Origin: Gemmatimonadota bacterium
Lineage (GTDB): Bacteria > Latescibacterota > UBA2968 > UBA8231
DNA length: 14,277 nucleotides
Assembly (NCBI GenBank): GCA_018673255.1
Contig: JABHDC010000003.1
Coordinates: 1-14,277, forward strand
Direction of reading: 5' to 3'
This document shows, one piece after another, positions 1 through 6,726 of the stretch. The stretch's first letter is position 1, and every line of letters begins with the position of its first letter. A program made the translations under genes and the position numbers. The notes beneath the pieces were generated by a model that saw nothing but the letters and a program-made list of their open reading frames with translations, ran no database searches and was not told the origin of the DNA.

Positions 1-1
1 C

Positions 2-1771
2 ATGGGCACCTCGACGGAGCACACGGCGTTCCTGCGTCTGAAAGCAGGGGTCAGGGCACCCGAATCCGGGTCCATCGCTCGCAATTCTCAGGTCGTGGCC
101 GAACAGATCGGTGCGCAGATCTTCATCGATGGCTGGGCCATGGTTGCCCCTGGTGAGCCTGAGCTGGCTGCCCGGTTGGCGCGTGAGGCGGGTTCTGTCT
201 CCCACGACGGCGAGGCGATCTACGGTGCCCAGGTCATTGCGGCGATGGAGGCGGCAGCCTTCGTCGAATCAGGGATGGATCGCCTGCTGGATATCGGACT
301 CAGCGTCATTCCCGCTGATTGTGTCATCGCCCGGTTGATCGCTGATCTGCGCAACTGGCACGGGCAGGGCGGCGACTGGCGCACGTCCATGGAGCGTGTC
401 GAGGCGGCCTATGGCTACGACAAGTATGGCGGTGGCTGCCACATGGTACCGAATCACGCCATCATCATTCTGGCCCTCCTTTACGGCGAGGACGATTTCC
501 AGAAGTCGCTGATGATTGCCAACACGGCCGGTTGGGACACGGACTGCAATGCGGGCAATGTGGGATGTCTGCTGGGGATACAAGGTGGGCTGGGGGCCAT
601 CGATGCGGGCCCCGACTACCGCGGGCCCGTCGCCGATCGGCTCTACAAGATCTCGGCCGATGGTGGCGATGCCTTCAGTGATGCCGTCCATGAGACCGAG
701 CGAATCTGCGCCATGGGACGTGCGCTGATGGGAGAGGCTGCGGTGCCGCCGCGCGATGCCCGCTATCACTTCGAGTTGCCCGGCGCCGTGCAGGGATTCG
801 AAGTGGCCACCGAACCGGATGCGACCGGAGCCTGTGAACTGGCGAATGAGGATTCGCGCGCCCTGGCGATTCGCTTCCACCAGATCGCCCCCGGCCGACC
901 GGCCCGTGCCGGCGTGCAGCTCTACGCGCTGCCGGAGGATCTGGGCGCGGTAGGTTATCACATGACCATGTCCTCGCGATTGTATCCGGGCCAGAGGATC
1001 GAAGCCGACGTGGGGCTGGATGTTGCGACGAGTCGGCCTGTAGAGGTCGGGCTCTTTGTCCAGATCTTCGCCGCCGATCCGCGTGGGGAACCCTCGATCC
1101 ACCGAGCGCCCCGTCACGCCCTGGAACCGGGAGGCGCTACCAGGCTGGAATGGCAGGTACCCGACACGGCGGGCCGACCGATCGTGTGCGTGGGAGTGGA
1201 GATCAGAGCTGCGCAGGGCGCTTCGGGGTGTCTGTATCTGGATCGGCTGACCTGGGATGGCTCACCCGATTGCACCTTCACCGATGCAGGCCTGGCCGCC
1301 CATACCCAACCCATCGGCTGGACGGAGGGTGTGGATCGCGCCTCCTACTCTGAGGGCGGCCAGCGGCTGACCCTCATCCAGGACGAAGGCAGAGGCCTGC
1401 TGATCAATGGCACGAGGGACTGGGGGGATCTGAGATTCAGCGCCATGGTCAGACCTCACCTGGCATCCGAAGCGGGGATCGCCATCTGCGTTGGCGGTAT
1501 GCGACGGGGACTGGCCCTGCTGCTGTGTCCCGACGATCAGTGGCGCCTCGTAGAGATGTACGATGGCGACCGGACGCTGGCCGAGGGCCCGCAATCACAG
1601 TTACCCGGGGGCCGGCTGGGACTGGAAATCAGCGGTGGTGAGTTGCGGGCGACGATCGATGGTGTGCAAGTCGCCGAGGTTTCGGATGTGCGACTGAGAT
1701 CCGGTGGGGTCGCCCTGATCAACAGCGAGGGTCGCAGCTTCTTCAGCGAGGTGACCGTCTGCGGCGTGTGA
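2..1771 (+). CDS. ADP-ribosylglycohydrolase family protein with two C-terminal beta-sandwich modules (5' partial)
   Basis: The first ~240 residues match the ADP-ribosylglycohydrolase (ARH/DraG) fold: a Ser-His-Asp motif at residues 67-69 and the metal-binding Asn-Thr-Ala-Gly-Trp-Asp-Thr-Asp motif at 174-181, in the usual order. The family's N-terminal metal-binding motif (Gly-Asp followed by a small-residue stretch) is absent, and the reading frame is open to the left edge, so the true start lies upstream and the ATG at base 2 is probably internal. Family members remove ADP-ribose, or cleave related N-glycosidic bonds, using two Mg ions. After the catalytic domain come two non-catalytic stretches: residues ~255-420, beta-rich and like a galactose-binding fold, and ~425-589, resembling a concanavalin-like (LamG/DUF1080-type) domain. 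These hint at a carbohydrate or polymer substrate. The gene converges on secA and overlaps it by 29 bp. The family assignment is firm; the substrate is unknown. Confidence 0.85.
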   Translation: MGTSTEHTAFLRLKAGVRAPESGSIARNSQVVAEQIGAQIFIDGWAMVAPGEPELAARLAREAGSVSHDGEAIYGAQVIAAMEAAAFVESGMDRLLDIGLSVIPADCVIARLIADLRNWHGQGGDWRTSMERVEAAYGYDKYGGGCHMVPNHAIIILALLYGEDDFQKSLMIANTAGWDTDCNAGNVGCLLGIQGGLGAIDAGPDYRGPVADRLYKISADGGDAFSDAVHETERICAMGRALMGEAAVPPRDARYHFELPGAVQGFEVATEPDATGACELANEDSRALAIRFHQIAPGRPARAGVQLYALPEDLGAVGYHMTMSSRLYPGQRIEADVGLDVATSRPVEVGLFVQIFAADPRGEPSIHRAPRHALEPGGATRLEWQVPDTAGRPIVCVGVEIRAAQGASGCLYLDRLTWDGSPDCTFTDAGLAAHTQPIGWTEGVDRASYSEGGQRLTLIQDEGRGLLINGTRDWGDLRFSAMVRPHLASEAGIAICVGGMRRGLALLLCPDDQWRLVEMYDGDRTLAEGPQSQLPGGRLGLEISGGELRATIDGVQVAEVSDVRLRSGGVALINSEGRSFFSEVTVCGV

Positions 1772-4142
1772 ACTTGCGCAGGGCAACCCACAGGGCCAGC
1801 AGAGGCCACATGAGCCCTGCGCCGACATTGAGGCCGATATTGCGATTTCCTGTCAGCAGGTTGGCCAGGTGGTCGGACATGGAGTCATCGTTGACGAGGT
1901 AGGTCCAGGTAGAGGATGGTCCGCGCAGTCCTTCGCGATCCAGATCGATCCCATCGGGGCCGATCTGCACCGATGTGAAGGTCTCCACGATCATCGAATC
2001 CAGTTCGGCCAGCGATTCATCGAAAGAGACGCGGGCCACCTTCTGGAATTCGTCGACCGGATTGAGTCCTCCCAGGCCGACCAGGTGAATCCCGTCGCGC
2101 AGGGCACTGACCTGAGCCAGATGATCACGCCAGGCCCGGTCGAGGTGATACAATGTGATCAGGTGCTCGACCTGCGCAACGATCTCTTCACCTGCATCGC
2201 AACAACGTGATCTGTAGAGCTCGGGTGCCAGATTCTGCACGATACCCGTCGCCCCGCCCAGGACATCATCCCGACGCCCGTACAGCTCGCGGCGCTGCAT
2301 CTCGACGAACTGACTGTAAAGACACAAGTTGCGGCGAATATCAAAGCTCTGGCCTTCGACGATCCGCTGGGCTCGATCGATCTCGCGCCGGACGACGGGG
2401 TGGTCGAAGGCCTGCTCCTGCTGAGACGGGCGGTAGCGTTCAGGGATCAGTTTGTCGATCCCGAATCGCTGAATCAACGGATCCTGCAGGCTGATGTAGA
2501 AGCATGAGCTGCCGGGGTCGCCCTGACGACCGGCACGACCACGCAGCTGGTCATCGATACGGCGACTCTCGTGACGATTGGTGCCGATGACGCACAGGCC
2601 GCCAAGGGCCACGACCTGGTCACGGCCTGACTCGTCGTGGCCACCGAGACGGATGTCCGTACCGCGCCCGGCCATGTTGGTGGAGATGGTGACGGCACCG
2701 GGGGCACCGGCATCAGCGATGATCCGGGCTTCGATCTCATCATTGCGGGCGTTGAGAATCTGACAGGTGATCCCCGCTTCCTTCAGGAGACCACCCAGTT
2801 CCTCCGACTCGGCGACACTGGCCGTGCCGACGAGAACCGGGCGACCGGCGCGATGCCAGAGATCGATCTGGGGCACCAGGGCATGGTGTTTGGCCTCCTG
2901 GTGTGTGAACACGATGTCCGACTCATCCCTTCGAGTGCAGGGATGATGGGGCGGGATCACGACAACGCCGAGGCGATACAACTCGTCCAGTTCCTCAGCG
3001 GCGGGACAGGCGGTGGCCGTCATCCCGCATACGTCGTCGTATTGCTCGAGGAAGTGCTGGAGGGTGATCGTCCCGAGCACGACACCATCAGCGCGCCGTT
3101 TCACGCGCTCCTTCGCTTCGATCGCCGCCTGCAAGCCATCGGGCCAGTGCCGGTCGTCGACGACACGCCCCGTGAGCTCATCGATAATCTCAATGCGTTC
3201 GCCGCGCACGATGTAGTCCACGTCAGCCTGCAGAAGCACGCGCGCATGCAGAGCGAGATTGAGTTGAGTCAGTCGATAGAGATTTGCCGCATCGTGCAGG
3301 GATCCACAGGCCAGGGTCGTCTCGACGCGTGACAGCCCCGCGTCGGTGAGATGGACATTGCGGGCATACTCATCGGTATCGAAATCGAGGCCTTCTTCCA
3401 GTTCGCGAACCAGATCAGCCATGCCCTCGGCCTCGTCATCCTCAGCCTCAACCGATCCGGCCACCACGAGAGGGATCCGGGCCTCATCGACGAGGATGGA
3501 ATCCGCTTCGTCGACCAGGACAATGTGATGGCCGCGATGGACCCGATCGGAGGCATGCAGCACCATCTGATCGCGGAGGAAATCGAAGCCGGCCTCCTTG
3601 GCAGTCGCATACGTGATGTCACAGGCATAGGCCGCTCTGCGTTCATGGGCGGACATGTCTGCCTGGATGATGCCGACACTCAGTCCGAGGAACTGATAGA
3701 CCGGCCCCATCCACGTGGCATCGCGTTGGGCCAGATAGTCGTTGAAGGTGAGTACGTGAATGCCTTGCCCAGCCAGGGCGCGCAGTGACACGGGTGCCAC
3801 GGCGGCGAGGGTCTTGCCTTCACCCGTCTGCATTTCAGCGATCTGCCCCTGATACAGGGCCAGGCCGGCGATGAGTTGTACGTCGAAGGGGCGCAGGCCC
3901 AGTGTGCGATCGGCGACTTCGCGCACAAGGGCGAACCAGGCTGGCACGAGAGAATCAAGGTGAGCCGTGTTATGGGCCTGCGATCTCAGGGCTGCCGCTT
4001 GCTCTCGCAGATCCTCATCTGAAGACCCGGAGAGTCCGCGTGCCTCTGCGTCGATCTGGTGCAGGCTCGAGTCGAATAATCGCAGGTCTCGAACGATGGT
4101 CGAGCCCCGCAGACCTTCAAGCAGGTGATTCAGGTCTTGCAT
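1743..4142 (-). CDS. secA: SecA-type preprotein translocase ATPase, atypical, with C-terminal hydrophobic anchor
   Basis: SecA is the cytosolic ATPase that drives proteins through SecYEG. Seen here (numbering from the ATG at 4142, 799 aa): Walker A Thr-Gly-Glu-Gly-Lys-Thr at 106-111, Walker B Asp-Glu-Ala-Asp at 211-214, Thr-Asn-Met-Ala-Gly-Arg-Gly-Thr-Asp-Ile at 488-497, and Gln-Leu-Arg-Gly-Arg-Ala-Gly-Arg-Gln-Gly-Asp at 532-542, plus the preprotein-binding region and the scaffold helix ending Asp-Gly-Ile-His-Leu. Oddities: Gly-Met-Thr-Ala-Thr-Ala (373-378) replaces the near-invariant GMTGTA; the helical wing is much shortened; there is no Cys-rich zinc tail; and residues 769-788 form a hydrophobic helix followed by Arg-Lys-Phe-Thr and four Arg. 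The ATG was chosen because it lies 11 bp after the HAD stop and the SecA-like sequence begins there; a GTG at 4181 (812 aa) would overlap the HAD gene and has no ribosome-binding site. It is probably an accessory (SecA2-like) paralog rather than the main SecA. Confidence 0.9.
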   Translation of the reverse strand: MQDLNHLLEGLRGSTIVRDLRLFDSSLHQIDAEARGLSGSSDEDLREQAAALRSQAHNTAHLDSLVPAWFALVREVADRTLGLRPFDVQLIAGLALYQGQIAEMQTGEGKTLAAVAPVSLRALAGQGIHVLTFNDYLAQRDATWMGPVYQFLGLSVGIIQADMSAHERRAAYACDITYATAKEAGFDFLRDQMVLHASDRVHRGHHIVLVDEADSILVDEARIPLVVAGSVEAEDDEAEGMADLVRELEEGLDFDTDEYARNVHLTDAGLSRVETTLACGSLHDAANLYRLTQLNLALHARVLLQADVDYIVRGERIEIIDELTGRVVDDRHWPDGLQAAIEAKERVKRRADGVVLGTITLQHFLEQYDDVCGMTATACPAAEELDELYRLGVVVIPPHHPCTRRDESDIVFTHQEAKHHALVPQIDLWHRAGRPVLVGTASVAESEELGGLLKEAGITCQILNARNDEIEARIIADAGAPGAVTISTNMAGRGTDIRLGGHDESGRDQVVALGGLCVIGTNRHESRRIDDQLRGRAGRQGDPGSSCFYISLQDPLIQRFGIDKLIPERYRPSQQEQAFDHPVVRREIDRAQRIVEGQSFDIRRNLCLYSQFVEMQRRELYGRRDDVLGGATGIVQNLAPELYRSRCCDAGEEIVAQVEHLITLYHLDRAWRDHLAQVSALRDGIHLVGLGGLNPVDEFQKVARVSFDESLAELDSMIVETFTSVQIGPDGIDLDREGLRGPSSTWTYLVNDDSMSDHLANLLTGNRNIGLNVGAGLMWPLLALWVALRKFTRRRRSPR

Positions 4143-4153
4143 CAGTGAATGAT

Positions 4154-4756
4154 TCACAGGCCAGGCTGGCACTGCAGCCACGGGCGGATATCGACATCGT
4201 GCATCCCTGCTGCGCGTGCCGCCTGTAACCCCGCTTCTCCGTCCTCAAATACCACGCACTCACCTGGTGGCACACAGATTCGCTGCGCTGCGATGAGGAA
4301 GATATCGGGTGCTGGTTTGGGGCGGCTCACATCATCAGAGCTGATCAGCACGTCGAACCAGTCGAGGATCCCGATGGTACGCAGGGAGGTGGATGCCGAC
4401 GCGGTGGTGCTTCCCGTCGCCACGGCCATTGGAAGCTCGCCACGGAAACGACGGGCGATGTCGACGACAGCGTCTACGGGTCCAAGCTCGCTGGCGGGCA
4501 GAGAGTGGAAATAGGCATCACGCTCAGCGCCCACCGCCTTGGCATCGATCTCCAACCCCTTCTCGGTGGCCAGGCGGTCGATGATGACATCGATGGGTGT
4601 ACCGGCCCACTCATAGAAGCGGGCCTCGGTCAACTCCAGGCCATGGCGGCTCAGTACCTCGACCCAGGCCTGGTAGTGCAACGGCATGGAATCGACCAGG
4701 GTGCCATCACAATCGAAAATCAGACCTCGACATCCCTCGGGCAGAATCCAGGTCAA
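4154..4756 (-). CDS. HAD-superfamily sugar-phosphate phosphatase (YqaB/beta-phosphoglucomutase-like)
   Basis: This is a small cytosolic phosphatase/phosphomutase of HAD subfamily IA. All four motifs are present (200-aa numbering): motif I Asp15-Cys-Asp17-Gly-Thr with the nucleophile Asp15 and acid/base Asp17; motif II Ala-Thr-Gly-Ser ending at residue 116; motif III Lys147 in Arg-Pro-Lys-Pro-Ala-Pro-Asp; motif IV Phe-Glu-Asp-Gly-Glu-Ala-Gly at 170-176. The alpha-helical cap sits between motifs I and II. From memory the sequence runs closest to E. coli YqaB (fructose-1-phosphate phosphatase), including the stretch after motif III and the Gln-Ala-Ala-Arg-Ala-Ala-Gly-Met tail. The TTG start at 4756 is preferred because GAAGGA lies 7 nt upstream; a GTG at 4792 (212 aa) has no such site. 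The gene is first in a two-gene unit with secA, 11 bp apart. The substrate cannot be read from the sequence. Confidence 0.88.
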   Translation of the reverse strand: MTWILPEGCRGLIFDCDGTLVDSMPLHYQAWVEVLSRHGLELTEARFYEWAGTPIDVIIDRLATEKGLEIDAKAVGAERDAYFHSLPASELGPVDAVVDIARRFRGELPMAVATGSTTASASTSLRTIGILDWFDVLISSDDVSRPKPAPDIFLIAAQRICVPPGECVVFEDGEAGLQAARAAGMHDVDIRPWLQCQPGL

Positions 4757-4763
4757 TGCGGTT

Positions 4764-4769
4764 TCCTTC
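4764..4769 (-). promoter_or_regulatory. Ribosome-binding site deciding the HAD gene start
   Basis: On the minus strand this reads GAAGGA and lies 7 nt before the TTG at 4756. It is the only good Shine-Dalgarno match near either candidate start of the HAD gene, and so favours the 200-aa product over the 212-aa one. Confidence 0.55.
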
Positions 4770-4821
4770 AGTCTCTTGGGTGCGCGGGGCACGATGGCAG
4801 CACGGCCTTGCTACGAAGGGC

Positions 4822-4851
4822 AGTATCGACTGTTCGGCGAAGGTGGGGCAA
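4822..4851 (-). promoter_or_regulatory. Candidate sigma-70 promoter of the HAD-secA unit
   Basis: On the minus strand TTGCCC (4851-4846) is followed after 18 nt by GATACT (4827-4822). Both boxes keep the most conserved bases of the -35 and -10 consensus. Transcription would begin near 4815, about 60 nt before the TTG start of the HAD gene. The identification rests on sequence match alone. Confidence 0.35.
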
Positions 4852-4880
4852 GTCCGTCATCGATGTCCGGCGGAGCCATC

Positions 4881-4910
4881 TTGACCCATGGCAGTCACCG
4901 TGACGACACT
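4881..4910 (+). promoter_or_regulatory. Candidate promoter of the glycosyltransferase gene, with an operator-like palindrome
   Basis: TTGACC (4881-4886, five of six -35 bases) is followed after 18 nt by GACACT (4905-4910), which keeps the second and last bases of the -10 box but is otherwise weak. The spacer holds a perfect odd palindrome, GTCAC-C-GTGAC (4894-4904), which could be a repressor site. Transcription would start near 4917, about 40 nt before the ATG at 4958. Confidence 0.3.
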
Positions 4911-4957
4911 ACCCATCCTCGTCGTGGTCCGTGTTTTACTCTCTGCGTGGGTGAGCA

Positions 4958-6001
4958 ATGAAGATCCTGCACATCAGCTACGATTCACTCGGCAATCTGT
5001 GGGTGAATGGCGGTGGCGCCAAGCGGACAGACGAGTTGCGCAGCCGGATGATTGAGCGTGGACACGTATTCGACTGGCAGTATGCATCGCCGGATGAGCA
5101 GAAGAAGGGCAAGTGGTGGTCCCGGCTGGCCTTCATGCGGCGTATGTGGGTCAATCGAAATGATCCCGCCCTGGATGAATACGATGTCATTTCCTACGAA
5201 TTCAGTCCCTTCTGCCCGATCTGGATTCCGCGGCGGCTGCGGGACCGGGTTGTGTTGTCGATTTATCACCTCCACGATCTCAAGAGTCTGGTCCGCAAGG
5301 TCGGGCCCTTCGCCCTGGGTTGCTGGTGGCTGCAGTGGCGGGTCCTGCACAAGTACCCGAGGAAGATTGCCCTGAGCACGACGATGGGGCATCTGCTGAA
5401 TTGTCCTGCCATTCCTCCGGGTGTGGATGGCGACCTGTTTGAGATCGAGCCTGAATACACAGCTGCCGATCAGAGTCACTTCTTCCTCTATCTGGGCAGG
5501 CTCGATGTGGAGATGAAAGGCATCGATCTTCTGCTGGATGCGTGGAAAGGCGTGGACTCGCCCCTGTGGATCTGCGGGCGTGGTGATGTTGACGAGATCG
5601 AGGGAATGTCGAAGGCCCGCAACCTGACCGATCGTGTTGTTGTGATGGGACCGGTCCCGGAGGACCAGAAGCGCGACATGCTCCGCCGTTGTCGGGCTGT
5701 GGTCATGCCCTCCCGCTATGAAGGGTGGGGGATTGTGGCCGTCGAAGCCCAGGCATGTGCCAAGTTGGTCATCGGCAGTGAGGCGGTGCGGGATGCGACC
5801 TATCGGATCAGTGACCAGACCTTCAATACACCGGAAGAGATTCAGCGGCAGGCATGCATCTTTGCCGAGGACGAGACCAGGGCCCGCGAACTGGGGCTGG
5901 CCTCACGCGAATGGGCGCGGAAATTCTCCTGGGACAGCATGACGGACCAGATGGTGGAAGCCTTCGGTGGTCAGCCAGGATCCGATATGAGACGTCCATG
6001 A
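4958..6001 (+). CDS. Glycosyltransferase, GT4 family (GT-B fold)
   Basis: This 347-aa protein has the two Rossmann halves of a GT-B retaining glycosyltransferase. The N-terminal acceptor half starts with a beta-strand Met-Lys-Ile-Leu-His-Ile and a Gly-rich turn (Gly18-Gly19-Gly20). The hinge follows Ile-Pro-Pro-Gly-Val-Asp (152-157). The donor half has Tyr-Leu-Gly-Arg-Leu (178-182), Lys-Gly-Ile-Asp-Leu-Leu (187-192) and the family E-x7-E motif with Glu255 and Glu263 in Glu-Gly-Trp-Gly-Ile-Val-Ala-Val-Glu, which binds the nucleotide-sugar. No signal peptide or membrane span is seen, so it acts at the cytosolic side, presumably building a glycan, glycolipid or small glycoside. It is the first gene of a co-directional run and is followed by a 43-bp AT-rich gap. 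No other polysaccharide genes are nearby, so the product cannot be named. Confidence 0.9.
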   Translation: MKILHISYDSLGNLWVNGGGAKRTDELRSRMIERGHVFDWQYASPDEQKKGKWWSRLAFMRRMWVNRNDPALDEYDVISYEFSPFCPIWIPRRLRDRVVLSIYHLHDLKSLVRKVGPFALGCWWLQWRVLHKYPRKIALSTTMGHLLNCPAIPPGVDGDLFEIEPEYTAADQSHFFLYLGRLDVEMKGIDLLLDAWKGVDSPLWICGRGDVDEIEGMSKARNLTDRVVVMGPVPEDQKRDMLRRCRAVVMPSRYEGWGIVAVEAQACAKLVIGSEAVRDATYRISDQTFNTPEEIQRQACIFAEDETRARELGLASREWARKFSWDSMTDQMVEAFGGQPGSDMRRP

Positions 6002-6034
6002 AAATGATTACTCATTCTACTACAGCTACTTCAG

Positions 6035-6039
6035 GGAGG
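6035..6039 (+). promoter_or_regulatory. Ribosome-binding site of the RidA-like gene
   Basis: GGAGG sits 5 nt before the ATG at 6045 but only 2 nt before the ATG at 6042. Normal spacing therefore favours the second of the two adjacent Met codons. Confidence 0.7.
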
Positions 6040-6044
6040 GCATG

Positions 6045-6716
6045 ATGGGCAGCTTCTACGACAACTCGGTGATCCCCGATCACCTGCGGCGGGACTTCGA
6101 TGTGTACGATCGCATCAAGGAACTCGACCTGGATCTGGGCACGTTCGACAAGTGGATGGAACGGGATCTGAAGGGCGCCAATATCTGCTCGGTGATCTTC
6201 CACGAGTCAGGCCTGGCGTATCTGTCGGGTTACGGATATGGCCCGGGACAGATGTACGACGACCCCGATCGGATCAAGGAAGGTCAGGACGCAGCGCAAT
6301 TCGTCGCTGATTCCATGATCGGTCGACTGCACTGGTCCCTCACCTGCGGCGGTGAGGGCGGTGATCTCAATGACCTGCTCTACACGGTGAAGGCGATCGG
6401 CATGGTGGTCTCGACGGATACGGCCTTCCATGGAGCACCTGCGGTGACGAATGGCTTCTCGCTTCGGTGGCAATCGGTCTTCGGCGGCGGCGGTGGTGCT
6501 TCTGCCGTGGACGGCGAAGACAGCAGCTACTCCGGCGTGCATGCCCGCAGTGCCATCGGTGGATTCACCGGGCGGTTCTCCATTGAGCCGGAAATGATCG
6601 TGGCGATTCCACCCGAGCTGGCCAAAGCGATCATCCGCAATCGCGGCTGGGTCTTCCCGCTACCACCCCAAGAGGCGACACGGATCCGCACAGAATACAA
6701 AGCGAACAATGCCTGA
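6045..6716 (+). CDS. RidA-superfamily protein (YjgF/UK114-like, Atu1953-type subgroup)
   Basis: This 223-aa protein shows the divergent RidA pattern: a strand with Gly-Leu-Ala-Tyr-Leu-Ser-Gly (family: Gly-x-Val-Tyr-Val-Ser-Gly) near residues 56-62, a Val-Lys-x-Ile-Gly-Met-Val-Val strand near 125-132, Ala-Pro-Ala-Val-Thr-Asn-Gly, and His-Ala-Arg-Ser-Ala-Ile-Gly near 171-177 carrying the conserved Arg. RidA proteins form trimers that hydrolyse reactive enamine/imine intermediates of amino-acid metabolism; members of this subgroup are often uncharacterised. It is longer than the usual 110-155 aa, with an N-terminal helical extension and a Gly-rich insertion (five consecutive Gly, then an acidic Ser-rich stretch) just before the Arg motif. 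There is no signal peptide. The gene is tightly linked to the following M28 peptidase gene. The superfamily call is fairly good; the substrate is unknown. Confidence 0.65.
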   Translation: MGSFYDNSVIPDHLRRDFDVYDRIKELDLDLGTFDKWMERDLKGANICSVIFHESGLAYLSGYGYGPGQMYDDPDRIKEGQDAAQFVADSMIGRLHWSLTCGGEGGDLNDLLYTVKAIGMVVSTDTAFHGAPAVTNGFSLRWQSVFGGGGGASAVDGEDSSYSGVHARSAIGGFTGRFSIEPEMIVAIPPELAKAIIRNRGWVFPLPPQEATRIRTEYKANNA

Positions 6717-6720
6717 GGAG
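6715..6720 (+). promoter_or_regulatory. Ribosome-binding site of the M28 gene, overlapping the upstream stop
   Basis: GAGGAG lies 6 nt before the ATG at 6727 and overlaps the TGA (6714-6716) that ends the RidA-like gene. This supports the 6727 start over the ATG at 6709 and suggests translational coupling. Confidence 0.7.
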
Positions 6721-6726
6721 CCTGAG

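Noticed and set aside
269..1117. A 282-aa minus-strand frame opposite the ADP-ribosylglycohydrolase gene.
   Set aside because: Composition is typical of an antisense shadow (Arg/His/Gly-rich); the sense strand encodes the family motifs.
2637..3332. A 231-aa plus-strand frame opposite secA.
   Set aside because: It lies wholly antisense to SecA motor motifs, has no ribosome-binding site and no recognisable domain.
4143..4181. A longer SecA beginning at GTG 4181.
   Set aside because: It overlaps the HAD gene by 28 bp, lacks a ribosome-binding site, and the extra 13 residues do not resemble SecA.
6001..6020. A Fur-box-like sequence (AATGA-TTAC-TCATT) between the glycosyltransferase and RidA-like genes.
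   Set aside because: The arms match half of a Fur site but the spacing is one base too long and outer bases do not match; the AT-rich gap makes a chance match likely.
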